Shown: positions 1-5,940 of the stretch, piece by piece
How the letters are laid out: each line of letters begins with the position of its first letter
How positions within the stretch are numbered: position 1 is the first letter of the stretch
NCBI GenBank assembly: GCA_964415395.1
Contig: CAYPZU010000069.1
Location: 1-10,663 of the forward strand
Length of the DNA: 10,663 nt
Direction: 5' to 3'
Origin: CAYPZU01 sp964415395
GTDB taxonomy: Bacteria > Chlamydiota > Chlamydiia > Chlamydiales > SM23-39
Made by a program: the position numbers and the translations under genes
Notes under the pieces: model-generated
Database searches by the model: none
What the model was told of the DNA's origin: nothing
What the model saw: only the letters and a program-made list of their open reading frames with translations

Positions 1-395
1 GCATTCCTGTGAATTCGAACCATTGGGACTCAGAATACAGCCCGATGTGGGATGCAACCGCTACCTATCGGTTCAGGGAATGGCAGCTCCAGGATAGAAA
101 CCGCGTCCAGTACAGGATCATTCAATCGAACCCCTACCCTTGGGTTTACCGGAACCGGCTCCGGCTCGTCGCCCCGCCTTTTTTAGACGATCCGAAGCTA
201 GCGCTCTACGCAGATAACGAGATATTCTGGCAGCAGGCGGATGGGATCGACGACGACCGGGCGACGGTGGGTCTGATGACTCTTTGGACTTCGTGTTTTG
301 GCGGAGAGCTGTTCTACATGGCCCGTTTTGTGAAGGCCGTCCCTTCCTGGAAGCACTACAATATCCTCGGCATAAGCGCCATCTTCTCCTTCTAG
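1..395 (+). CDS. DUF2490-like outer-membrane protein, 3' part only
   Basis: The reading frame is open to the left edge of the window and ends at TAG 393-395, so this is the C-terminal ~130 residues of a longer protein. A GTG at 9 exists but has no ribosome-binding site (the frame upstream of it stays open), so it is probably not the start. The visible part alternates aromatic/hydrophobic and charged residues in a beta-strand pattern: WQLQDRNRVQYR, then YRNRLRL, then a strand with Tyr-Ala-Asp-Asn-Glu, and a terminal strand ending in Ile-Phe-Ser-Phe. A C-terminal Phe is typical of outer-membrane beta-barrels. The R-N-R-x-R-Y-R / R-N-R-L-R-L pattern followed by a Y-x-E-x-F-like strand resembles DUF2490 (PF10677) proteins, whose role is unknown. 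Family assignment is from memory of the pattern; the barrel reading is firmer than the family name. Confidence 0.6.
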   Translation, partial: IPVNSNHWDSEYSPMWDATATYRFREWQLQDRNRVQYRIIQSNPYPWVYRNRLRLVAPPFLDDPKLALYADNEIFWQQADGIDDDRATVGLMTLWTSCFGGELFYMARFVKAVPSWKHYNILGISAIFSF

Positions 396-428
396 AATGA
401 GACCGTTGAATCAATCCATTCGGGCTCA

Positions 429-459
429 AATCCGCGCTTTTTTTGGCGGATTCGATTTT
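429..459 (+). terminator. Possible rho-independent terminator after the DUF2490-like gene
   Basis: AATCCGC (429-435) pairs perfectly with GCGGATT (446-452) across a 10-nt loop that contains seven T. A short T-rich stretch (CGATTTTC) follows. It sits 33 nt after the stop codon at 395. The T-run lies in the loop and the trailing T-tract is short, so it is weak as a canonical terminator on the plus strand. Its 3' arm overlaps the start of the next inverted repeat by two bases. Confidence 0.35.
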
Positions 460-510
460 CTACAAATCGCCTATACTGAGTCGAATATGTCCGATTTGCA
501 GAAAATCGAA
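451..510. repeat. Near-perfect 19-bp inverted repeat (60-bp palindromic unit)
   Basis: TTCGATTTTCTACAAATCG (451-469) and CGATTTGCAGAAAATCGAA (492-510) are reverse complements at 18 of 19 positions, with one A/C mismatch. The spacer is 22 nt (470-491). The unit lies between the DUF2490-like gene and the porin gene, outside any convincing ORF. The spacer holds a -10-like TATACT (472-477), with no matching -35 that I can find. It could be a strong RNA hairpin ending transcription or shielding a 3' end, a protein-binding palindrome, or a copy of a dispersed palindromic element. I see no second copy in this window. Confidence 0.7.
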
Positions 511-566
511 CCGGCTTTGAAATCATCGAATTTGCGCAGCGAAGCGATTCACTCAACGGTCTCGCA

Positions 567-595
567 TTGAATTTTATTCTTTGCTTCTCCATGAT
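567..595 (+). promoter_or_regulatory. Weak candidate promoter for the porin gene
   Basis: TTGAAT (567-572) and CATGAT (590-595) are 17 bp apart; each matches the sigma70/sigma66 consensus at four of six positions. A second weak pair is TTGCTT (581-586) with TTTATT (604-609), also 17 bp apart. Porin genes are usually strongly expressed and the upstream gene appears to be terminated, so a promoter is expected between 511 and 620. Neither candidate is convincing by itself. Confidence 0.2.
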
Positions 596-636
596 CTGCA
601 CAATTTATTTGAACCTGCCCGCAATCTGGAGGAACC

Positions 637-1812
637 ATGAAATCGGCATTCAATTTGAGCGCATTTTTAGCGGCGGCTTTGCTTCTCGGGAATCAAGGAC
701 ACGCTGAAACAAAAAAGAACGGAAATCAAAAACCCAACCCTTGCAAGGTTTGCCCCCCTGAACCCAATCAAGTCCCTTGCAATCCAGGATATAACGCGCC
801 GGCGAACATCGACACCGAGTGCTCATGGGACGTGAATGCGACTGTGGGTTTCATTTACTGGCAGCCGATGCAGGAAAACCTCGAGCTGGGGATTGAGAGC
901 ACAGCCGACAGCTACTACGGCCCTGTGCACAATATGGATTTCGAGTTCAAACCCGGATTCCAGATCACAGTCGGCGGCCTCACAGCTTATGACGACTGGA
1001 GCGTTTGGGGAGAGTACACCTGGTTCCACGGGAAGCATTTTGAGAGCGTATCGGTTGCTTCGACGAATTTTCTTTCCCAGATCCACTTAAGCCCGGCTTT
1101 GGTTAATGGCGGGGCGGTCGCTTCCCTTACGCGGAATTGGACGCTCAATATGGATCTCGCCGATCTGATGACGGGACGCGAGTATTATGTCGGGACGAAA
1201 TTCGTGTTCAAACCCTCTTTCGGTTTGAGAGGCGCCTTCATCCGGCAAAAACTGATCGACTCGTTTTCCGGATTGGGCGGATCGGGAGGCAATGGAGGCC
1301 TTAGCATACAGACGAATGCCATAGGTTTCGGCGGCGACACCCCTCTTTCTATTGAGGGAATCTCTCAGTCGTGGAGCAGATCCTGGGCTGTAGGGCCGAA
1401 GATGGAGCTCGATATCAGCTGGAAACTGGGCTCTGGGTTCCGGGCGATTGGAAACGGTTCCGCCGATATATTGTATACCCGCTATAACGGCCTGAAGAAC
1501 AATAGCTGGATTTACTATACATTTACCGATGGCATCGACAACTTCTATACCCAAACGACTCTGCGAACGAAGCAGAAAAATCTGGGCCTTTTGAGAACCC
1601 ACTTGGATCTGGAACTCGGGTTTGGCTGGGGCACTTACTTCTTCGAAAACCAGAAGCACTTCGACATCGCGGCGACCTACAATTTCCAGGTCTTCTTCAA
1701 CCAGAACATGTTCCGCCAGTTCACCGACGGAAGCATCTACGCGAACAGCATCCTGCCTAACGGCGATCTGTTCGTCCAAGGGTTGAACCTGGCTTGCCGC
1801 TTCGACTTTTAG
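637..1812 (+). CDS. MOMP-like outer-membrane porin (Legionella_OMP-type family)
   Basis: The product is 391 aa. Residues 1-23 form a Sec signal peptide (Lys, hydrophobic Leu/Ala core, probable cleavage after Gly-His-Ala). A Cys/Pro-rich segment follows, with C36, C39, C48 and C62, then FIYWQPMQENLELGI at 72-86. This order matches the chlamydial MOMP-like family related to the Legionella major outer membrane protein (PF05150). The rest is beta-barrel-like with a glycine-rich loop near residues 210-222, and the last residue is Phe. The only other cysteine is C387, near the end. Chlamydial envelopes are held together by disulfide-linked proteins, so the N-terminal cluster may take part in cross-linking; that is inference. 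The start is fixed by GGAGG at 628-632, four bases before ATG 637. The gene stands alone between an apparent terminator and the transporter gene 37 nt downstream. The likely role is a general porin in the outer membrane. Confidence 0.85.
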   Translation: MKSAFNLSAFLAAALLLGNQGHAETKKNGNQKPNPCKVCPPEPNQVPCNPGYNAPANIDTECSWDVNATVGFIYWQPMQENLELGIESTADSYYGPVHNMDFEFKPGFQITVGGLTAYDDWSVWGEYTWFHGKHFESVSVASTNFLSQIHLSPALVNGGAVASLTRNWTLNMDLADLMTGREYYVGTKFVFKPSFGLRGAFIRQKLIDSFSGLGGSGGNGGLSIQTNAIGFGGDTPLSIEGISQSWSRSWAVGPKMELDISWKLGSGFRAIGNGSADILYTRYNGLKNNSWIYYTFTDGIDNFYTQTTLRTKQKNLGLLRTHLDLELGFGWGTYFFENQKHFDIAATYNFQVFFNQNMFRQFTDGSIYANSILPNGDLFVQGLNLACRFDF

Positions 1813-1820
1813 TGGACAAA

Positions 1821-1849
1821 GCTCTCTCAATTTGATTATGTGAGGGAGC
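1821..1849 (+). promoter_or_regulatory. Hairpin covering the ribosome-binding site of the MFS gene
   Basis: GCTCTCTCA (1821-1829) can pair with TGAGGGAGC (1841-1849) over all nine positions, with one U-G wobble and an 11-nt loop. The 3' arm contains the purine-rich Shine-Dalgarno sequence and ends at the base before ATG 1850. No T-tract follows, so this is not a normal terminator. When folded it would block ribosome access to the transporter gene. It could limit read-through expression from the porin transcript or act as a switch (for example thermal). The pairing is seen; the function is inferred. Confidence 0.45.
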
Positions 1850-3085
1850 ATGAATGAGAAAGAAAAGAAAACGCTGCTGTCCGCTCTGGCGGTGGCGTTT
1901 TTAGATAATTTCGGCTACAGCTTCGTCTTCATCCTGTTCGCGCCGCTGGTGCTCAATCCCGAATACGGTTTTTTTTCGGGCGCAGTGAGCGAGGGATCGA
2001 AAAATTTGTGGCTCGGAGTTCTGATCGGAGCCTTCCCTGTCTTTACTTTTTTCGGAGCTCCGTTCTGGGGCGATTTCGCCGATCGGTTTGGTAGAAAAAA
2101 GGCGCTGATCTGGACGATCCTGGGGACGGCCGCAGGCCATTTTCTCTCCGCCCTGGCCATCTATTCCCAAAGCTATTTCTTTTTGCTCGCCACCCGCGCG
2201 GCAGCCGGATTTTTCTCAGGCAATATCAGCATCTGTCTGGCTACCGTATCCGATTTAAGTCCAACAGCCGCTCTGAAGTCGAAGAACTTCGGAATGGTAG
2301 GCGTCGTCATGGGAATCGGCTGGATCCTGGCGATGGTGCTGGGAGGAGATCTCTCCGATCCGAAAGCATTTTCCTTCGCCTCGCCTGCATTCCCATTTTT
2401 TCTGACGGCGGCGTTCACGTTGGGCGGCTACCTGGCGGTCAAAGCGTGGTTTTCCGAGACGCATGAGAAAAAGGAAGGCGTTTCGTTCGACTGGATCAAG
2501 TCTGTCCATGACATCAAAGACGCGCTGAAGATCGGGCAGATGCGCCCCTTTCTTTTCACGATGCTTTTTTGGAGCTTCGGCTGGTTTTTCACTTTCCAGT
2601 GGTTCACTGCGATCAGCATCGAGCGGTTTTCCGCAAGCCAGGAGACGGCATCATTCTACCTGGTGCTGCTCGGATTTTGCTGGATGATCGGCGGGGTGGC
2701 GGTCAATCCGTTTCTGGTCAAAAGATTCAACACGCGGCTGCTCGCTCTTGCAAGTATTTTCGCGACGGGAGCGATTGTGCTGGCGGCATCGTTTTCCTCC
2801 AGCTATCCGGTTTTTTCTATTTTATTCGCCCTTTGCGCATTCGCCGCGCCTGTGAGTTTCAGCAACTGCCTGAATTTGGTTTCTCTTTCAGCCCCTGACG
2901 CAATCCAGGGAAAGGCGATGGGATTTTCCCAGTCGTTCCAGGCGGCCGCGGGAATTGCCGTGCCGCTGGCGGGCGGCCTGATCGCCCAATGGAATATCGG
3001 AGCGATTTTCCCTCTGGCAGCAGCCTTCCTTTTCATCACATTTCTGATTCTCCTTGTCTGCAAGGCGCCAAAAAAGGCGGGCTAA
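1850..3085 (+). CDS. MFS transporter, 12-TM DHA1/TetA-like
   Basis: The product is a 411-aa inner-membrane protein, the usual length of a 12-helix major facilitator. Motif A is clear after TM2: GDFADRFGRKK at about 74-84. D20 lies in TM1. TM4 has Arg-116 followed by a small-residue pattern (RAAAGFFSGN), as in motif B. TM5 has the Gly-rich GMVGVVMGIGW... stretch (148-166), reminiscent of antiporter motif C but without its proline. A charged loop at about 201-230 separates the two halves. Family knowledge points to proton-coupled export or uptake of a small molecule; the substrate cannot be read from the sequence, and 'tetracycline resistance' would be over-annotation. ATG 1850 follows GAGGGAG (1842-1848). 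An eight-T run lies at 1969-1976. NAT follows after 42 nt, so the two may be co-transcribed. Confidence 0.85.
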   Translation: MNEKEKKTLLSALAVAFLDNFGYSFVFILFAPLVLNPEYGFFSGAVSEGSKNLWLGVLIGAFPVFTFFGAPFWGDFADRFGRKKALIWTILGTAAGHFLSALAIYSQSYFFLLATRAAAGFFSGNISICLATVSDLSPTAALKSKNFGMVGVVMGIGWILAMVLGGDLSDPKAFSFASPAFPFFLTAAFTLGGYLAVKAWFSETHEKKEGVSFDWIKSVHDIKDALKIGQMRPFLFTMLFWSFGWFFTFQWFTAISIERFSASQETASFYLVLLGFCWMIGGVAVNPFLVKRFNTRLLALASIFATGAIVLAASFSSSYPVFSILFALCAFAAPVSFSNCLNLVSLSAPDAIQGKAMGFSQSFQAAAGIAVPLAGGLIAQWNIGAIFPLAAAFLFITFLILLVCKAPKKAG

Positions 3086-3127
3086 TTATTCCCTCTAGGC
3101 GTAATTTCTAGGTCTTGAGAGTTTCCG

Positions 3128-3874
3128 ATGGATGTTGCCCTTTATTTACAGCGGATCGGATATAGTGGTTCTATAAAGCCCGATCTCGACACCTTGCGGA
3201 GTCTCCATGCTGCCCATTCTCTCTCCGTCCCGTTTGAAAACCTCGATATCCATCGCGGAGTTCCGATTGTTTTGGAAAGAGAGGCGCTTTACCGGAAAAT
3301 CGTTTTAAAGCGCAGGGGCGGGTATTGCTACGAGCTGAACCTTCTTTTTTATTTTCTTCTCCGCGAGATCGGGTTCGACGTCGAAATCTACCGCGGCTGC
3401 CTTTTTTCCGACGATGAAACCCTGATTCTCTCGAGCGTCCACCTCCTTTTGGGGGTGAAGATCAAAGAGCGGTGGATCGCAGACGTGGGAGTGGGCAACG
3501 GCGGGTATCTTTTCCCCGAGCCGCTCGACTCTTCCCATCAGCAGTCGGGCTACCGGTTTTTTCCTAGGGAAAATGGCTACGTGCTTCAGGATCCGATCTG
3601 CAACGGACTCTGGAGGAACCATTATTTTTTCGTTCCCCGGCCGGAGGGCAGTCTCGCTGTTTTCGAGGAGAGGAACCGGTATCATCAGACATCCTACGAG
3701 TCGGTCATGAAGAGAAAGCGGATTTGCTCCAAACCGACTCTTTTCGGTTCGGTCGACCTGATCGACCGGGTGCTCACGGTTTCTGAGAGCGGCCAGACGG
3801 TCAAACGGGAGCTTGTCAAAGACTCCGATTATGTTTTGGCGCTCGAAAAATATTTTGGAATACGAATCGATTAG
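3128..3874 (+). CDS. nat: Arylamine N-acetyltransferase (NAT family)
   Basis: The product is 248 aa, slightly shorter than typical bacterial NATs (about 270-280). The full catalytic triad is present: Cys-67 in RRGGYCYELN (62-71), His-105 in SVHLLL, and Asp-119 in ADVGVGNGG. The N-terminal PFENLD motif (35-40) is also canonical. NATs transfer acetyl from acetyl-CoA to arylamines, arylhydrazines or hydroxylamines through a cysteinyl-acetyl intermediate; some relatives act as amide synthases in natural-product pathways. It is probably cytosolic (no signal peptide). GAGAG at 3117-3121 lies six bases before ATG 3128. The transporter gene ends 42 nt upstream and the KdsB-like gene starts 35 nt downstream, so co-transcription is likely. 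Detoxification together with the neighbouring exporter is one possibility; acetylating an amino-sugar or aromatic intermediate is another. The shortening appears to affect the C-terminal domain, which may widen the active site. Confidence 0.9.
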   Translation: MDVALYLQRIGYSGSIKPDLDTLRSLHAAHSLSVPFENLDIHRGVPIVLEREALYRKIVLKRRGGYCYELNLLFYFLLREIGFDVEIYRGCLFSDDETLILSSVHLLLGVKIKERWIADVGVGNGGYLFPEPLDSSHQQSGYRFFPRENGYVLQDPICNGLWRNHYFFVPRPEGSLAVFEERNRYHQTSYESVMKRKRICSKPTLFGSVDLIDRVLTVSESGQTVKRELVKDSDYVLALEKYFGIRID

Positions 3875-3880
3875 CTGGTT

Positions 3881-3909
3881 TGGTAGAATATCTCCTTTTT
3901 GGAGGAGAG
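3881..3909 (+). promoter_or_regulatory. Extended -10 promoter candidate and RBS hairpin before the KdsB-like gene
   Basis: TGGTAGAAT (3881-3889) is an extended -10 element: a TG, one base, then TAGAAT (five of six to TATAAT). No good -35 lies at the right distance. Just downstream, TCTCC (3891-3895) can pair with GGAGA (3904-3908); alternatively CTCC (3892-3895) pairs with GGAG (3901-3904) around a five-T loop. Either fold hides the strong GGAGG ribosome-binding site of the gene starting at ATG 3910. A transcript starting about seven bases after the -10 would lack the 5' arm, so only read-through mRNA would carry the hairpin. The function is inferred. Confidence 0.35.
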
Positions 3910-4686
3910 ATGTCGGAAAGCGCCTGTATTGTCATCCCTGCGCGGATGGCATCGACCCGGTTCCCGAATAAACCCAAAGCCCTGATTTCCGGAATGACGA
4001 TGATCGAGCGGGTCTGGCGCCTCGCCCAGGCAGTTGGCTCGGCTCAGGAAACGGTGATCGCGACCGACGATCGGGGCCTCAAAGAATTTGCCGAAGGATT
4101 CGGGGCGAAAGTGGTCATGACCAGCCCTGATTGTCCGACAGGAACCGACCGGGTCGCTGAAGTTTCCGGGCTGATGCAGAGCAAACACACCATTTATTTT
4201 AGCTTCCAGGGCGATGCGGTGCTGACGCCCCCGTGGGTGATCTCAGAGGTGCTGAACGCGATGCTCGCCGACCCTTCAGTCCAGATCGCTACGCCCGCCG
4301 TCAAGCTCCAGGGGAAGGCCCTTGCCGATTTTGTCGAGAGTAAAAAGGGCGGCTCCTCCAGCGGCACCTGCGTGGTGTTCGACAAGCGGGGGAACGCCCT
4401 CTATTTTTCAAAAGCTCTTATTCCCTACTCCCGCTCGGCGCATGAGGTCTATCGGCATATCGGCCTCTACGGCTACAGAAAGGAAACCCTTCTGCGCATG
4501 AACGAATTGCCGGAGGGCAATCTGGAGAAGCTGGAAAAGCTCGAGCAGCTCCGTGCTCTCGAGAACGAAATTCCGATCCGGGTCGTGCCGGTCGATTACC
4601 GGGGCCGGACGCATGGATCTGTCGACCGCCCCGAAGATGTTCCGTTCGTCGAGTCGGTGATCGCGAAAGAAGGGGAGCTGCTATGA
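3910..4686 (+). CDS. KdsB-like CMP-sugar (ulosonate) cytidylyltransferase, divergent
   Basis: The product is 258 aa, close to normal KdsB length. KdsB transfers CMP from CTP to Kdo for lipopolysaccharide assembly. Family hallmarks present are IPARMASTRFPNKP (9-22), VIATDD (49-54), TGTDRVAEV (77-85), GNALYFSKALIPY (161-173), RHIGLYGYRKE (182-192) and LEKLEQLR (208-215). Key motifs differ, however: the near-invariant QGDEP is QGDAV (100-104), the usual VKVV is TCVV (153-156), and the C-terminal G-x-D-x-PEDL is GSVDRPEDV (236-244), with D102 and D239 still available for metal. I know kdsB of Chlamydia as lying next to pyrG; here it is not, so this may be a second copy or a relative acting on another acidic sugar. 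ATG 3910 is chosen over TTG 3880 because GGAGGAGAG directly precedes it. Its stop overlaps the next gene (ATGA), indicating translational coupling. Confidence 0.75.
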   Translation: MSESACIVIPARMASTRFPNKPKALISGMTMIERVWRLAQAVGSAQETVIATDDRGLKEFAEGFGAKVVMTSPDCPTGTDRVAEVSGLMQSKHTIYFSFQGDAVLTPPWVISEVLNAMLADPSVQIATPAVKLQGKALADFVESKKGGSSSGTCVVFDKRGNALYFSKALIPYSRSAHEVYRHIGLYGYRKETLLRMNELPEGNLEKLEKLEQLRALENEIPIRVVPVDYRGRTHGSVDRPEDVPFVESVIAKEGELL

Positions 4687-5288
4687 CGCGGCTGATTCTC
4701 ATCCGCCATGGCAACACGTTCGAAGCGGGGGAGACGCCGCTGCAGGTGGGCGCGCGCACAGATCTTCCTCTGACTGCGGCGGGCAGAATGCAGGCCGAAT
4801 CTGCCGCCCGCTATTTGCTGCGGGAGAAGATCGCTCCGGCTGTGATTTTCGCAGGAAGGTTGAAGCGGCAGACCGAGTCGGCAGCGATTTTGGGCCAAAT
4901 TCTCGGCGCCTCTGTCCAATCGGGAGAGGAAGCGCTCAATGAAATCGACTACGGCCCCTGGGAAGGGCTCGCCTCCCAGGAGATCGCAGCGAAATGGCCC
5001 TCAGCGTATGAAGCGTGGACTCAAGAGGGCCGTTGGGCAGAGGGAATCTTCGGCGGAGATCTGCAAATATTTCAGCTGGGTTTGAAGAACTGGCTTGCCG
5101 AGATCGAGAGGCTTTATCCGGAAAAGACGGTTGCCGCCGTAACCAGCAACGGAACGCTCCGCTTCCTCTCCGGACTCCAGAGCGAGGTTAAGCTTCCTGA
5201 CCCAAAAGTCAAAACGGGCCACTTTTGCGAGGCGGAATTAAACCGCGGCGCTCTTGCGATTTTGAGATGGAACGTCAATCCCCGTTAG
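4683..5288 (+). CDS. Histidine phosphatase (phosphoglycerate mutase-like) family protein, second catalytic His replaced
   Basis: The product is 201 aa and begins directly with the family signature LILIRHGNT (4-12); H9 is the residue that would be phosphorylated. R62 (in GRLKRQTES) and the acidic NEIDYGPWEG (86-95) fit the phosphate-pocket arginine and proton donor of the branch. The second catalytic histidine, normally in a V-S-H-G-G context, is Asn-156 (VTSNGTLRF). Loss of this His normally cripples transfer, so the protein is either an altered phosphatase, a subfamily using Asn, or a binding protein. The start overlaps the KdsB-like stop by four bases, so the partners are probably made together; a role in dephosphorylating a sugar-8- or 9-phosphate before CMP activation is a reasonable guess. 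The 3' end overlaps the minus-strand gene by 14 nt. No signal peptide, so it is cytosolic. Confidence 0.8.
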   Translation: MTRLILIRHGNTFEAGETPLQVGARTDLPLTAAGRMQAESAARYLLREKIAPAVIFAGRLKRQTESAAILGQILGASVQSGEEALNEIDYGPWEGLASQEIAAKWPSAYEAWTQEGRWAEGIFGGDLQIFQLGLKNWLAEIERLYPEKTVAAVTSNGTLRFLSGLQSEVKLPDPKVKTGHFCEAELNRGALAILRWNVNPR

Positions 5289-5859
5289 AGGGTTTCTGAG
5301 CGGGGAGCGATTTGCTAAAGAAGGCCATCAGTTCCAAAAGGTGCTGCAGCACGATCTTATTGGCCCGGTATTCGACGATCATCCGTCCGAGTTCCCCTCC
5401 TGCGTCGATGTTTTTTGTTTCGTCTTTCGAGTCTCTGAGAATCGCCAAAGCGGACATATGATTTCCCGAAATACAGTATTCGAGCGCCTGGATCACTCGG
5501 GCGTAAATTGAGTCGGGGCAGAACATCTGTTCGGCCAGCGCCACCTTGCGGAGAAAGATAAAGTGCTCTTTTTTTGAGGCCGTCAGCAGAGATTTATGGA
5601 GAATGTCCGAGAAGCTGAATGGCTCCGAGAGCTTAAAGCGGTACTTCTCTGCCAGTTGGTAGACCTTTAGATAAGAGCCGCTTTGAACCGCTTCCCAATG
5701 GGCGGCCCAAATTTCATCCTTCATCTGCTCATCGCCGTTCTCGATCGGTTCAAGATCGCTTGCGAACTCATCATTATAGCCGAACATCTCATCGGAGTAT
5801 GCGGCGGATTGCTGGTAATACGCATCCGAGGCGGCAGGTCTTTGAACGGAATTTGACAT
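5275..5859 (-). CDS. Hypothetical 194-aa alpha-helical protein
   Basis: I do not recognise this protein. From ATG (5859-5857 on the minus strand) it gives 194 aa. Residues 1-45 are low in hydrophobics and rich in Tyr, Gln, Ser, Asp and Glu, so probably disordered. From about residue 47 the sequence looks like consecutive amphipathic helices (WAAHWEAVQSGSYLKVYQLAEK, then helices with Leu/Ala heptads), compatible with a short TPR-like or chaperone-like helical fold. An in-frame GTG at 5910 would add 17 very hydrophobic residues (MKAFVIFFTFFIYC...), but no ribosome-binding site precedes it, whereas GCGAG lies six bases before the ATG. The tail overlaps the phosphatase-like gene by 14 nt in convergent orientation; the head faces the DHA2 transporter across about 80 nt. 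TATAAA on the minus strand (5916-5911) is a possible -10. A disordered N-terminus before a helical domain also fits a type III secreted protein or chaperone; this is only a suggestion. Confidence 0.65.
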   Translation of the reverse strand: MSNSVQRPAASDAYYQQSAAYSDEMFGYNDEFASDLEPIENGDEQMKDEIWAAHWEAVQSGSYLKVYQLAEKYRFKLSEPFSFSDILHKSLLTASKKEHFIFLRKVALAEQMFCPDSIYARVIQALEYCISGNHMSALAILRDSKDETKNIDAGGELGRMIVEYRANKIVLQHLLELMAFFSKSLPAQKPSNGD

Positions 5860-5940
5860 AAAGCGCTCGCAATAAATGAAAAAGGTGAAAAAAATAACAA
5901 ATGCTTTCACTTTATACGAGCAAAATCTATATCAAGGGGT
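5860..5940. promoter_or_regulatory. Divergent intergenic region, AT-rich
   Basis: This 81-bp stretch separates the minus-strand hypothetical gene from the plus-strand DHA2 transporter and is clearly more AT-rich than the genes around it. It must serve both if each has its own promoter. Candidates are TATAAA on the minus strand (5916-5911) for the hypothetical gene. For the transporter there is a perfect TTGACA at 5853-5858, but the best -10 at 17 bp is only ATGAAA. GTGAAA (5885-5890) and TTTCAC (5905-5910) form a 6-bp inverted repeat around 14 nt that might be an operator half-site pair. No element is strong by itself. Confidence 0.35.

Noticed and set aside
392..601. 69-codon minus-strand ORF across the intergenic region
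   Set aside because: It runs straight through the inverted repeat and the terminator-like hairpin, has no ribosome-binding site, and its composition looks random.
1087..1851. Long minus-strand ORF (254 codons) opposite the porin
   Set aside because: Antisense shadow of a confidently recognised gene; no recognisable protein features and no ribosome-binding site.
1969..1976. Eight-T runs (also 8395-8402) as phase-variable slippage tracts
   Set aside because: Short for phase variation, both in intact frames, and T-runs of 6-8 are common throughout the Phe-rich membrane genes here.
3094..3112. Direct repeat TCTAGG spaced 13 nt before NAT
   Set aside because: Only six bases long and not symmetrical with any promoter element; chance is likely.
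3086..3127. Terminator between the MFS gene and NAT
   Set aside because: No stable stem with a T-tract was found, consistent with co-transcription.
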